Assembly (NCBI GenBank): GCA_024684455.1
Contig: JAIKWU010000077.1
Span: 62,001 to 126,000, forward strand
Direction of reading: 5' to 3'
Length of the DNA: 64,000 nt
Source: Bacteroidaceae bacterium
GTDB taxonomy: Bacteria; Bacteroidota; Bacteroidia; Bacteroidales; Bacteroidaceae
The notes beneath the pieces were generated by a model that saw only the letters and a program-made list of their open reading frames with translations, was not told the origin of the DNA and did not search any database. The position numbers and the translations under genes are program-made. Positions 43,279 to 51,863 of this stretch are shown piece by piece (position 1 is the first letter of the stretch; the number at the start of each line of letters is the position of its first letter).

Positions 43279-45192
43279 ATGAAGATATTCAATAAATTAG
43301 CGAATTGGTACTTCTCCAAGCAGGCTGTGCCCTACTGGGTAGTGCTTGTTTTTGATTGCTTAGTAGTTTCGTGTAGCAACCTACTGGTTTATACACTCAA
43401 AAGAGGGCCTGACAGTGCACTTGATCATGGATGGCAACTCCTACTGACATTGGGATGTTATCTCATTCCGTATCTGATTGGCTTTCGCATCTTGAAGACA
43501 TATACGGGAGTTTTACGCTATTCGTCATTTGCAGACTTGTTGCGTATAGGTTTTGCCAATCTGATTGGTATTGCATTGATTTGGGTAGCGCGCAAGTTTT
43601 TACACGCGGACAACTATCTTGTTCCTATTGGCATTATCGGCTTACTCTTTGCATGGTTGCTGTCCACCATCATCATGTTTGGGGTACGTATTTTTGTGAA
43701 ATATGCCTATGATACCTTCCGCACAGAGGGCATGGCACGCCGCGTGTTCATCTATGGCACGAAGGCAGGTGGCATTGCTCTGGCGAAGAGCATTCGTGTG
43801 GAGCATCCAGCACGTTTCGTCCTGTGCGGCTTCATCAGTGACTCCAAGGATATGCCTGGACACACATTGCAGGGGGTTGAGGTATACCCCAACGATGCAC
43901 AACTTGTGGATAACATGAAACGGATGCATGCCAATACTCTGCTGGTTTCTCCTTTGAAGGCTGAGCGTTTTATGAACAATGAGGCCATGAGCGGACGACT
44001 GCTCGATGCCGGCATCAAAATTTTCACGATGGGCAAAGTGGAACAGTGGGACGGTCAGAGTGACCTCAGCGCTCAACACTTGCACGAGGTGGAGATTGAA
44101 GACTTACTGCCACGAGATGAGATTCAGATAGATCTGGAAGCCGTCAAGAACCTGCTTATGGACAAACGTATCATGATTACGGGCTCAGCAGGCAGCATTG
44201 GCAGCGAAATGGTACGTCAGATTGCCCAATGGAATCCTGCGCAACTCATTCTGATTGACCAGGCAGAAACTCCTCAGCATGACATCCGCCTGATGATGTC
44301 GCATGATTTTCCGAACATCAAGGCAGAGGTTATTGTTACGAGCATTGCCAACCAGCGACACATGGAAACTATCTTTGCCAAGTTCCGTCCTGAATACGTT
44401 TTCCATGCCGCAGCCTACAAGCATGTACCTATGATGGAGGACAATCCGAGTCAGGCCGTACAGAACAACATTGACGGGACGCGTGTCATTGCAGACTTAA
44501 GCGTCAAATACGGTGTCAAGAAGTTCGTGATGATTTCGACAGATAAGGCTGTGAATCCTACCAATGTCATGGGATGTTCAAAACGAATCTGCGAGATTTA
44601 TGTGCAGGCACTGGACAAGGCCATCAAGGAGGGTAAGATAAAAGGTGAGACACAGTTTGTTACAACCCGTTTTGGTAATGTGCTGGGGTCGAACGGCAGT
44701 GTCATCCCTCTCTTTAAGGAGCAAATCAAGAATGGCGGTCCTGTCACGGTTACACACCCTGACATCATCCGTTTCTTCATGCTTATCCCCGAGGCCTGCA
44801 AACTGGTACTTGAAGCAGGAACGATGGGTAATGGCGGCGAAATCTTCGTCTTCGACATGGGCAAACCTGTGAAGATAGCAGACCTCGCCAAACGTATGAT
44901 TATGTTAAGCGGTGCAACAGGTGTGGAAATCAAATTCACCGGTTTGCGTGACGGAGAAAAACTATATGAGGAAGTGTTGAACGACGAAGAAATCACCAAG
45001 CCGACTTTCAACAGCAAAATCAAAATTGCCCAAGTGCGCGAGTACAATTACAACGAAGTACAGAGTTGGATGGAAGACTTGTCTGCCATCAGTCAGAAGT
45101 TTGACAACATGCAGACGGTGCAGAAGATGAAAGAAATCGTACCGGAATACAAGAGCCAGAATTCTGTTTATTGCACATTGGATAAATCATAG
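43279..45192 (+). CDS. Membrane UDP-GlcNAc 4,6-dehydratase (PglF/WbpM type)
   Basis: 637 residues. Four membrane helices occupy about residues 17-38, 50-67, 85-104 and 113-133; a first Rossmann domain follows (VFIYGTKAGGIALAK), and the catalytic SDR domain starts at about 295 (MITGSAGSIGSEM). As in this family, methionine replaces tyrosine: STDKAVNPTNVMGCSKR. RFGNVLGSNGSVIPLF is the substrate loop. It makes UDP-4-keto-6-deoxy-HexNAc, the substrate for the aminotransferase encoded upstream. Last gene of the operon; the terminator at 45210-45262 follows after 17 bases. Confidence 0.92.
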   Translation: MKIFNKLANWYFSKQAVPYWVVLVFDCLVVSCSNLLVYTLKRGPDSALDHGWQLLLTLGCYLIPYLIGFRILKTYTGVLRYSSFADLLRIGFANLIGIALIWVARKFLHADNYLVPIGIIGLLFAWLLSTIIMFGVRIFVKYAYDTFRTEGMARRVFIYGTKAGGIALAKSIRVEHPARFVLCGFISDSKDMPGHTLQGVEVYPNDAQLVDNMKRMHANTLLVSPLKAERFMNNEAMSGRLLDAGIKIFTMGKVEQWDGQSDLSAQHLHEVEIEDLLPRDEIQIDLEAVKNLLMDKRIMITGSAGSIGSEMVRQIAQWNPAQLILIDQAETPQHDIRLMMSHDFPNIKAEVIVTSIANQRHMETIFAKFRPEYVFHAAAYKHVPMMEDNPSQAVQNNIDGTRVIADLSVKYGVKKFVMISTDKAVNPTNVMGCSKRICEIYVQALDKAIKEGKIKGETQFVTTRFGNVLGSNGSVIPLFKEQIKNGGPVTVTHPDIIRFFMLIPEACKLVLEAGTMGNGGEIFVFDMGKPVKIADLAKRMIMLSGATGVEIKFTGLRDGEKLYEEVLNDEEITKPTFNSKIKIAQVREYNYNEVQSWMEDLSAISQKFDNMQTVQKMKEIVPEYKSQNSVYCTLDKS

Positions 45193-45209
45193 ATTATATC
45201 TTACACTAC

Positions 45210-45262
45210 AACGCATTCAGGGTCGAAACGTTTCTATGTTTCGACCCTGAATGCGTTTTTTT
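45210..45262 (+). terminator. Terminator of the polysaccharide operon
   Basis: Perfect 20-bp stem (45210-45229 with 45238-45257), 8-base loop, and seven Ts. It also faces the 3' end of the minus-strand lipoprotein gene. Confidence 0.95.
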
Positions 45263-45272
45263 ACATCATTAT

Positions 45273-45500
45273 CTATAAGGAATCAGATGGCTGCACAGAT
45301 TCCACATCAGAAGATGCGGCGTCCTGTTGGGCAGCATCGCCCACTTGAATGGAGATGTTGAGATGGCGAATCGTATCGGTATTGAACTCGATGGTGTCGG
45401 TCGTACCATTTTCGCCTTGTACTGTCACTCTGCCTTGACAGGAGCAGAGAGTGGAGAACAAGAAAATGCCTGCGAGAATAAAAAGGTTGCTTTTGTTCAT
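45273..45500 (-). CDS. Small lipoprotein
   Basis: 75 residues. The signal sequence MNKSNLFILAGIFLFSTLCS has a lipobox-like LCSC; the mature part is polar and acidic (DTIEFNTDTIRHL, SSDVESVQPSDSL). No family recognised. Its promoter (45553-45560) and the facing operon terminator make it a single-gene unit. Confidence 0.7.
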   Translation of the reverse strand: MNKSNLFILAGIFLFSTLCSCQGRVTVQGENGTTDTIEFNTDTIRHLNISIQVGDAAQQDAASSDVESVQPSDSL

Positions 45501-45552
45501 ATTGTGAAACGAATGAATGACTTCTGTGACGATGTGATGGACATGTTGGCTG

Positions 45553-45560
45553 CAAAGTTA
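45553..45560 (-). promoter_or_regulatory. -7 element for lipoprotein gene
   Basis: TAACTTTG on the minus strand, about 50 bases before the start codon. Confidence 0.7.
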
Positions 45561-45719
45561 AGCATTTTCACAAAAAAGCCAAAAGCAAATGGTATAAAAT
45601 ACAGAAGTATGCAGGATTTTATTTGCCTAAATGCAACCTGAATTGGTCATTAAGCGACAAGAATGAATGAAAAGTGTTAATTAACGTTGCATTTTCATCG
45701 GTGTATCGGAAAATATACG

Positions 45720-45727
45720 TAAATTTG
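45720..45727 (+). promoter_or_regulatory. -7 element for TPR-protein gene
   Basis: TAAATTTG; no TTG at the expected distance, so a weak or activated promoter. Confidence 0.55.
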
Positions 45728-45796
45728 CGGGCGAAAACCGAAAAAGTCGGTTGAGAAAACAAAAACTAGAGTATTAACGCTTAAACAGTATTGACG

Positions 45797-47185
45797 ATGA
45801 AGACGATGAAAAGAATGTTTGCTGTGATGGCTGTCACGATAGTCTCAGCCACAGCGATGGCTCAGTACGAGGGAACCACTGTTTACGACCGCGTAGGACA
45901 CGGTAATGACAGTATCGAGGCTCTGGGCAATCTGAGCATGTTGGGCGACTATTATAAGATGCAGAATTGGAAGGACGCCTACGACTGTGTCATGCCTTTG
46001 CTGCAAAAGGCTCCGCTGGCACAGGTGACCACCTATACACGCGGTGAATACGTCATCTACCAGTTGCTTCTGGGCACTATGGATAAGGGGGAGCGTCAGA
46101 AGTATTTGACCGACCTGCTGTTCCTGGAAGACACACGCATGAAGCACGTGCAGGCTCTCAACTCGTTCTCCAAGCCGCAGAACCAGACGAGCCATGGTGC
46201 CGTGCTGGCACGTAAGGCCTACTACTACTCCATCTTCGCACCCAATGTCCTCGACAACTACTCGCTTGACAACGCTTACGACATGTTCTCCGAAGGCATT
46301 GCCGAAGTGAACGAGGATCCGACACACGAAGTGGAAGGTTTCGTGCTTGACCAGTATTTCAAGACTTCTTACGCTAAGTACAAAGCCGACCAGGATGGTT
46401 TCCGTGAGCAGTTCCTGAAGGACTATCTGCTTTGCAAGGAAGTGTGTGAGAAGATGCTGGAAAAAGCCAATCAGACAACCGACGAGGCTCAGCAGCAAAA
46501 AATTGTCGCTCAATACGACCCGACGTTGATGGCCGTTGAGCACCAGTTTGCAGAATCAAAGGCTGCCGACCGCGACCAACTCATCGCCATCTTCACGCCG
46601 AAGGTTGAGGCCCGCAAGACGGACTTGGCCTATCTGCGTTCGGTCATCAACATCCTGCAGAACAACGATTGTGACGATACTGATGTCTATTTCAAGGCGT
46701 CGAAGTATGCCTACGACCTTGAGCCGAGTTACAACTCTGCCATCGGTATGGCTCAGTGGACACAGAAGCAGGGAAAGAATGCCGAGGCTGTGCAGTACTA
46801 CGATAAGGCTATCGAACTGTGTACGAGCGACAAGCAGAAGGCTCGCATCGCTATGAAAGTGGTCTATGCACTTGCCAACAGCGGACAGACGGGCAGCACA
46901 GAAGCCTATCTGCGCAAGGCTGAGCAGTACGACTCCAGTATGGCTGGCCGCTGCGACCTCTTCCGTGCTCAGAATGCAGCCATGAAGAAGGATTACAACA
47001 ATGCCCTTGCCCTCGCCACGAAGGCTGCGCAGGAAGACGCTTCCATCACTGGTACGGTTTCACGCCTGAAAACACGTATCATTGATGCTCAGGCTCGTCA
47101 GGCTGAGTACAACAAAGCCAACGCTGAGTACAAGGCACAACTGGAGAAACAGCAGAAACTGGAGAACTTCTGGAAAGGACATTAA
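45797..47185 (+). CDS. Exported tetratricopeptide-repeat protein
   Basis: 462 residues from ATG 45797; a TTG two codons earlier is less likely. Signal peptide (KRMFAVMAVTIVSATAMA-Q), then helical repeats. The clearest TPR units lie at about 315-420 (AIGMAQWTQKQGKNAEAVQY, YDKAIELCTSDKQ; NAAMKKDYNNALALATKAAQ). The last 40 residues form a charged helix (QARQAEYNKANAEYKAQLEK). A scaffold role in the periplasm is likely; partners cannot be read from the neighbours. Expression ends at the hairpin at 47205-47249. Confidence 0.8.
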   Translation: MKTMKRMFAVMAVTIVSATAMAQYEGTTVYDRVGHGNDSIEALGNLSMLGDYYKMQNWKDAYDCVMPLLQKAPLAQVTTYTRGEYVIYQLLLGTMDKGERQKYLTDLLFLEDTRMKHVQALNSFSKPQNQTSHGAVLARKAYYYSIFAPNVLDNYSLDNAYDMFSEGIAEVNEDPTHEVEGFVLDQYFKTSYAKYKADQDGFREQFLKDYLLCKEVCEKMLEKANQTTDEAQQQKIVAQYDPTLMAVEHQFAESKAADRDQLIAIFTPKVEARKTDLAYLRSVINILQNNDCDDTDVYFKASKYAYDLEPSYNSAIGMAQWTQKQGKNAEAVQYYDKAIELCTSDKQKARIAMKVVYALANSGQTGSTEAYLRKAEQYDSSMAGRCDLFRAQNAAMKKDYNNALALATKAAQEDASITGTVSRLKTRIIDAQARQAEYNKANAEYKAQLEKQQKLENFWKGH

Positions 47186-47204
47186 TCCACATAAGCACAT
47201 TAAG

Positions 47205-47249
47205 AGCAAGGGGCCACAGCAAACAGTTTGCTGTGGCCCCTTGCTTTTA
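47205..47249. terminator. Bidirectional terminator, TPR protein / GH97
   Basis: Perfect 20-bp stem (47205-47224 with 47226-47245) between converging genes, followed by a short T-run on the plus strand. Confidence 0.9.
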
Positions 47250-47257
47250 TGAGTGGG

Positions 47258-49222
47258 CTACTTCACGATGACAAAACCGCCGTTGGTGTCCATTGTCACC
47301 TGCACTTTCTGAGGATTCTTCACCTTGTAGGCCGTGTTCAGCACAGGGTCCTGATTCTTCAGGTTGTCGGTGTAGAGGCTTACAGCATCGCCTTTCCTGA
47401 CAAAGCGAGAGAGGTCGAGCGTGAGTTTCTTAGGAGTTTTCTCCGCATTCACACCGGCAATGTACCACGTCTGTCCATGACGTCGGGCGAGGACAACGTA
47501 ACGGCCAGGATAGCCGTCGATGAAACGGGTCTCGTCCCATGTCGTAGGTACCTGCTTCATGAAGTCGATACTCTCCTTGGGCGCACCGCCTTCAGCCTGC
47601 GGACGCAGGTTTTCGGGTGTGACGGCGAAGTTCTGGATGGCATTCTGATAAAGCACGGCAGTGGCGAGTTCGAGACAGTCGGTCGAGCGGCGTGTGGTGC
47701 CACGCTGGTTACCTCGCGACAGGCGTCGGTTCAGGAAACTGCCACCCCACTCCATCGACCCGACCGTGTTGCGGATGAAGGGATGCAGACAGGCATTGTA
47801 GGCTTCATTGTCACAGAACGACTGTCCGAACACCATGTTTTCGCTGGCCAGCACGGCCTCGCTGCCTACATAATTGGGGTACATGCGCTCCCAGCCGCGC
47901 GGCAGCGTGCAGCCGTGGAAGATTACCATGAGTCCGTGGTCGTCGGCATCGCTCAGCACTTCCTCGTACAGCCGCATGGTTTCCTGCTTGTCGCCTCCCC
48001 AGAAATCGACTTTGATGCCGCGCACCTTGTTCTTCTCCATCCAGCGCATCCATTCCTTGCGGGCAATGCTGTTGTCCATTGCATTGATGGGACTCTGTAC
48101 GATGTCGTTCCAATAGCCGCTCGACGAGAACCAGAGGAACACATCGACACCTTTCGATCGTGCATAGGCCATGAGCGTCTCCATGCGTTCCTTGCCGATT
48201 TCCTTGTCCCAGCCGGCATCGATGAGGATGTAGTCGTAGCCTAACTCGGCTGCAAGGTCGATGAAGGCGACCTGGTCGTCGTAGTTCATCGAGGCATCCT
48301 GCCAGACAATCCAACTCCAAGTACTCTTGCCAAAGCGGTATTGGTGCCGTGTTTCATAGCGCGGCTCGACGTTGTCAAACGGAGCCGTGGTCTCGACAAT
48401 CGGGGCAAGGGTCTTGCCCACGGTAATGGTGCGCCACGGCGTCACGCCAGGCAGGGCAAAGGCGGGTTCGGGCGTACCGTTGCCGTTGTTCTCGGCTGCC
48501 ATCGGGAAGTCAATGGTGTAGAGTCCGTTGCCCTTGTATTCGCTGAGGTGCGAGCCACAGTAGCGACTATCGACGCCTGTCTCACTGACCAAGACCCATG
48601 TGTCGGGAGTCTTGAACAAGCAGGGGAACGTGTAGCCGTGTCCGTACTGCGACGGTTCGGTCATGGCGGCATCAGCCTTATAGACTTCTTCGTAACTGGG
48701 TTTCGAGCGTTTCCAACCAATCATCGCGTCGCTCTGCGGCGTGAGGAACGTGGTCGTTCCGTCGGGGAAGGCAAAGCCCGATGCTTCGCTAAAGATGCGA
48801 ACAGCCCCCGTTTCGCCTCTGTTCATGCGAGGCAGTTCGTAACGAAAGGCAATGTCGTTGTTGCTGACGCGAAACACCACCGACAGCGTCTGTCCGCGCT
48901 GGTTGCGGACACCAAAGCGCAATTCGTTCGCGACGTAATGGACATGACCCGTTTTCGTGCGACTGATGTCGTACTCACAGTCGATGTGCTGCTGCTTGGC
49001 GTCAAGCCGCTCAAGCCCCGTCGTGAAGTCACCGACGTCGGCAACAAGCCCAAGAGGCGAGGCATTGAGCACGGTCTGACCGTCATACGAGACGGAATAG
49101 GTGGCTTGTCCACCCACATTCACACTGACGACCAGCCGGTCGTCGGGACTTGCCACCTGCCAATTCTGGGCAGACAGCATGGCTGGCATAGCCGCCAGCA
49201 GAAAGAACCATAACTTCTTCAT
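47258..49222 (-). CDS. GH97-family glycoside hydrolase
   Basis: 654 residues from ATG 49222, which begins the signal peptide MKKLWFFLLAAMPAMLSAQ; longer starts cross the promoter at 49246-49253. An N-terminal beta-sandwich (about 20-290) precedes a TIM barrel with DAGWDKE and IKVDFWGGD, and a C-terminal beta domain. In GH97 the subfamilies differ: an aspartate on the strand reading KVDF is the nucleophile of retaining alpha-galactosidases, while inverting alpha-glucosidases such as SusB use glutamates. D406 here, with E455 as possible acid/base, favours the retaining type. Periplasmic or outer-membrane location expected; no sus genes adjoin. Confidence 0.88.
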   Translation of the reverse strand: MKKLWFFLLAAMPAMLSAQNWQVASPDDRLVVSVNVGGQATYSVSYDGQTVLNASPLGLVADVGDFTTGLERLDAKQQHIDCEYDISRTKTGHVHYVANELRFGVRNQRGQTLSVVFRVSNNDIAFRYELPRMNRGETGAVRIFSEASGFAFPDGTTTFLTPQSDAMIGWKRSKPSYEEVYKADAAMTEPSQYGHGYTFPCLFKTPDTWVLVSETGVDSRYCGSHLSEYKGNGLYTIDFPMAAENNGNGTPEPAFALPGVTPWRTITVGKTLAPIVETTAPFDNVEPRYETRHQYRFGKSTWSWIVWQDASMNYDDQVAFIDLAAELGYDYILIDAGWDKEIGKERMETLMAYARSKGVDVFLWFSSSGYWNDIVQSPINAMDNSIARKEWMRWMEKNKVRGIKVDFWGGDKQETMRLYEEVLSDADDHGLMVIFHGCTLPRGWERMYPNYVGSEAVLASENMVFGQSFCDNEAYNACLHPFIRNTVGSMEWGGSFLNRRLSRGNQRGTTRRSTDCLELATAVLYQNAIQNFAVTPENLRPQAEGGAPKESIDFMKQVPTTWDETRFIDGYPGRYVVLARRHGQTWYIAGVNAEKTPKKLTLDLSRFVRKGDAVSLYTDNLKNQDPVLNTAYKVKNPQKVQVTMDTNGGFVIVK

Positions 49223-49245
49223 AATAATACTGCGATTATGATGTG

Positions 49246-49253
49246 CAAATATA
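49246..49253 (-). promoter_or_regulatory. -7 element for GH97 gene
   Basis: TATATTTG on the minus strand, 24 bases before the chosen ATG. Confidence 0.7.
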
Positions 49254-49316
49254 ACGATTTCGGCGCAGACAGCCAACTTTTTCGTCGCATTTCTACCGCA
49301 TCCGTCATGATTATCC

Positions 49317-49395
49317 AAGTACTTGGAAAAATCACGCTAAGCACTTGGAGATTTCACGCTAAGCACTTGGCGTCATCACGCTAAGCACTTGGAGG
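49317..49395 (+). repeat. 22-bp repeat array B
   Basis: Units start at 49317, 49339, 49361 and 49383 (partial). The first contains the palindrome CCAAGTACTTGG together with the two bases before it. The last runs directly into the promoter at 49396. Confidence 0.95.
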
Positions 49396-49403
49396 TAAAT
49401 TTG
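49396..49403 (+). promoter_or_regulatory. -7 element for EF-G paralog
   Basis: TAAATTTG joined directly to the last repeat unit; leader of about 140 bases before the ATG at 49548. Confidence 0.6.
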
Positions 49404-49547
49404 CAGTGCGTCAAAAAAAGCAAAAATATGTTCTACAACACACTTTGAACAAGCCACTATCTCATAAAAAAATGCGAAATTTGCAAGCGAATTGTGTAGA
49501 AACCAACAGAACCATTATTTACCTAATTTATAACACCCAAAAACATT

Positions 49548-51707
49548 ATGAAAAATTATCAATCTCGTGAGATTAAGAACATTGCCCTGCTTGGCAATGA
49601 CGGTGCGGGCAAGACTACTCTGACCGAAGCCTTGCTCTATGAAGCTGGCATCATCCAGCGCCGCGGTCGCATCAGTCTAAAGAACACAGTCAGCGACTAC
49701 TTCCCCGTGGAGCAGGAATACGGCTACTCAGTGTTCTCGACAGTGTTCCACACTGAATGGAATGGCAAGAAACTGAACTTTATCGACTGCCCAGGGTCGG
49801 ACGACTTCGTCGGAGCAGCCCTCACAGCACTCCACGTGACTGACACGGCAGTCATCCTCATCAACGGACAGTACGGTCCCGAAGTGGCTACACAAAACCA
49901 CTTCCGCATGACCGACAAACTGGGCAAGCCCGTCATCTTCCTCATCAATCAACTCGACTCCGAGAAGTGCAACTTCGAACAGTCGATTGAACGCCTGAAG
50001 GAACTCTACGGACAGAAAGTCGTGCCCGTGCAGTATCCCCTGAACGAAGGCCCCGACTTTAACGCCATGATCGACGTGCTCCTCATGAAGAAATACTCGT
50101 GGAAGCCCGAAGGCGGCGCTCCTATCATCGAGGACATCCCCGCCAGCGAAATGGACAAGGCCATGGAAATGCACCACGCACTTGTCGAAGCCGCTGCCGA
50201 GAACGATGAAAACCTGATGGAGAAATTCTTCGAAAGCGAAAGCCTTACCGAGGACGAAATGCGCGAAGGCATCCGCAAGGGCCTCATCACACGCTCGATC
50301 TATCCCGTCTTCTGCGTCTGCGCCGTCAAGGACATGGGCGTACGCCGCATGATGGAATTCCTCGGCAACGTCGTTCCTTTCGTCGACGAAATGCCGAAAG
50401 TCAAGAACACAGCCGGCGATGAAATCGCTGTCGATGCCAACGGTCCCACAGCACTCTACTTCTTCAAGACAGCAACCGAACCACACATCGGCGACGTGCA
50501 GTACTTCAAGGTAATGAGCGGAAAAGTGCACGAAGGTGACGACATGACCAACACAGACCGCGGCTCGAAGGAACGCCTGACACAACTCTACGTCTGCGCA
50601 GGACAAAACCGCATCAAAGTGGAAGAACTCTCGGCAGGCGACATCGGTTGCACCTTAAAACTCAAGGACGTACGCACAGGCAACACACTCGTAGGCAAAG
50701 ACTGCGACTGGCGCTTTGACTTCGTCAAATACCCCGACCCGAAATACATCCGCAGCATCAAGGCCGAAAATGAAAGCGATTCGGAAAAGATGATGGCAGC
50801 CATCCAGAAGATGAGCCAGGAAGACCCGACATGGGTACTCGAGCAGTCGAAGGAACTGAGACAGACTCTCATCAAGGGACAAGGCGAATTCCACCTGCGC
50901 ACCCTGAAGTGGCGTCTCGAAAACAATGCCAAGATCAAGGTTGTGTTCGGCGAACCGAAAATTCCTTACCGCGAAACCATCACAAAGTCCGCACGCGCCG
51001 ACTATCGTCACAAGAAACAGTCGGGTGGCGCAGGCCAGTTCGGTGAAGTGCATCTGATTGTCGAGCCGTACGTAGAAGGCGAACCCGCAAAGTCCGTCTA
51101 TAAGTTCGGCAACCAAGAATTCAAGATTACGCCCAAGGGCGAAGAAGTCATCGACCTCGAATGGGGCGGCAAACTCGTGTTCATCAACTCCGTAGTCGGC
51201 GGTGCCATCGACGTTAGTTTCATGCCCGCCATCCTCAAGGGTGTGATGCAACGCATGGAGCAGGGACCGCTGACAGGCAGTTATGCCCGCGATGTCCGCG
51301 TCATCGTCTATGACGGTAAGATGCACCCGGTTGACTCCAAAGAAATAGCGTTCATCCTTGCCGGACGTCACGCCTTCGCCGAAGCCTTCAAGGAGGCTGG
51401 TCCGAAACTGCTCGAGCCTATCTACGACGTCGAAGTCCTCACACCGAGCGACCGCATGGGTGACGTCATGAGCGACCTGCAAGGCCGCCGCGGCATGATC
51501 ATGGGTTCCGAAAGCGAAAGCGGCTATGACAAACTCATCGCCAAAGTACCTCTGAAGGAACTCTCCAACTACTCCACCTCGCTCTCCAGCATCACCGGTG
51601 GCCGCGCATCCTTCACCATGAAGTTCTCCTCGTACGAACTCGTTCCGACCGACGTTCAGGCTAAACTCGTCAAGGAGTTCGAGGAACAGAGCAAGGAAGA
51701 AGACTAA
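49548..51707 (+). CDS. EF-G-like translocase, EF-G2 type
   Basis: 719 residues with the five-domain EF-G layout. The P-loop is intact (GNDGAGKTT, 16-24), but the switch II motif reads DCPGSDDF (80-87) where active EF-G has DTPGHVDF: the catalytic histidine is serine 84. The base-recognition motif is NQLD instead of NKxD. Bacteroides thetaiotaomicron has such a second EF-G that promotes translocation without GTP hydrolysis and is needed for gut colonisation; this protein fits that type. The housekeeping fusA would be elsewhere, with rpsL and rpsG. Its own promoter lies beside repeat array B. Confidence 0.88.
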   Translation: MKNYQSREIKNIALLGNDGAGKTTLTEALLYEAGIIQRRGRISLKNTVSDYFPVEQEYGYSVFSTVFHTEWNGKKLNFIDCPGSDDFVGAALTALHVTDTAVILINGQYGPEVATQNHFRMTDKLGKPVIFLINQLDSEKCNFEQSIERLKELYGQKVVPVQYPLNEGPDFNAMIDVLLMKKYSWKPEGGAPIIEDIPASEMDKAMEMHHALVEAAAENDENLMEKFFESESLTEDEMREGIRKGLITRSIYPVFCVCAVKDMGVRRMMEFLGNVVPFVDEMPKVKNTAGDEIAVDANGPTALYFFKTATEPHIGDVQYFKVMSGKVHEGDDMTNTDRGSKERLTQLYVCAGQNRIKVEELSAGDIGCTLKLKDVRTGNTLVGKDCDWRFDFVKYPDPKYIRSIKAENESDSEKMMAAIQKMSQEDPTWVLEQSKELRQTLIKGQGEFHLRTLKWRLENNAKIKVVFGEPKIPYRETITKSARADYRHKKQSGGAGQFGEVHLIVEPYVEGEPAKSVYKFGNQEFKITPKGEEVIDLEWGGKLVFINSVVGGAIDVSFMPAILKGVMQRMEQGPLTGSYARDVRVIVYDGKMHPVDSKEIAFILAGRHAFAEAFKEAGPKLLEPIYDVEVLTPSDRMGDVMSDLQGRRGMIMGSESESGYDKLIAKVPLKELSNYSTSLSSITGGRASFTMKFSSYELVPTDVQAKLVKEFEEQSKEED

Positions 51708-51730
51708 CAAACTTCACAAAACCACAACTA

Positions 51731-51765
51731 AAAAGTCGGCAAATGTTAATTTTGCCGACTTTTTC
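51731..51765 (+). terminator. Terminator after EF-G paralog
   Basis: AAAAGTCGGCAAA pairs with TTTTGCCGACTTTT around a short loop, ending in a T-run. Confidence 0.92.
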
Positions 51766-51863
51766 TGTTTAATTTATCAAAAAAATCTTTATTTTGTTTG
51801 CACTTTGGAGAGATTGGGCGAAATTTGCAGGTGCAAACAAGAGACAACGACGCATCACACTCA

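Larger units (their letters stand above)
45501..45796. other. Divergent promoter region
   Basis: 296 bases between the lipoprotein and TPR-protein genes, holding one -7 element for each; no other feature seen. Confidence 0.6.
49223..49547. other. Divergent promoter region with repeat array
   Basis: 325 bases between GH97 and the EF-G paralog: a minus-strand promoter, the 22-bp repeat array B and a plus-strand promoter. Confidence 0.75.

Noticed and set aside
50655-51710. A 351-residue minus-strand frame opposite the EF-G paralog.
   Set aside because: Shadow frame; the plus-strand gene is certain over its whole length.
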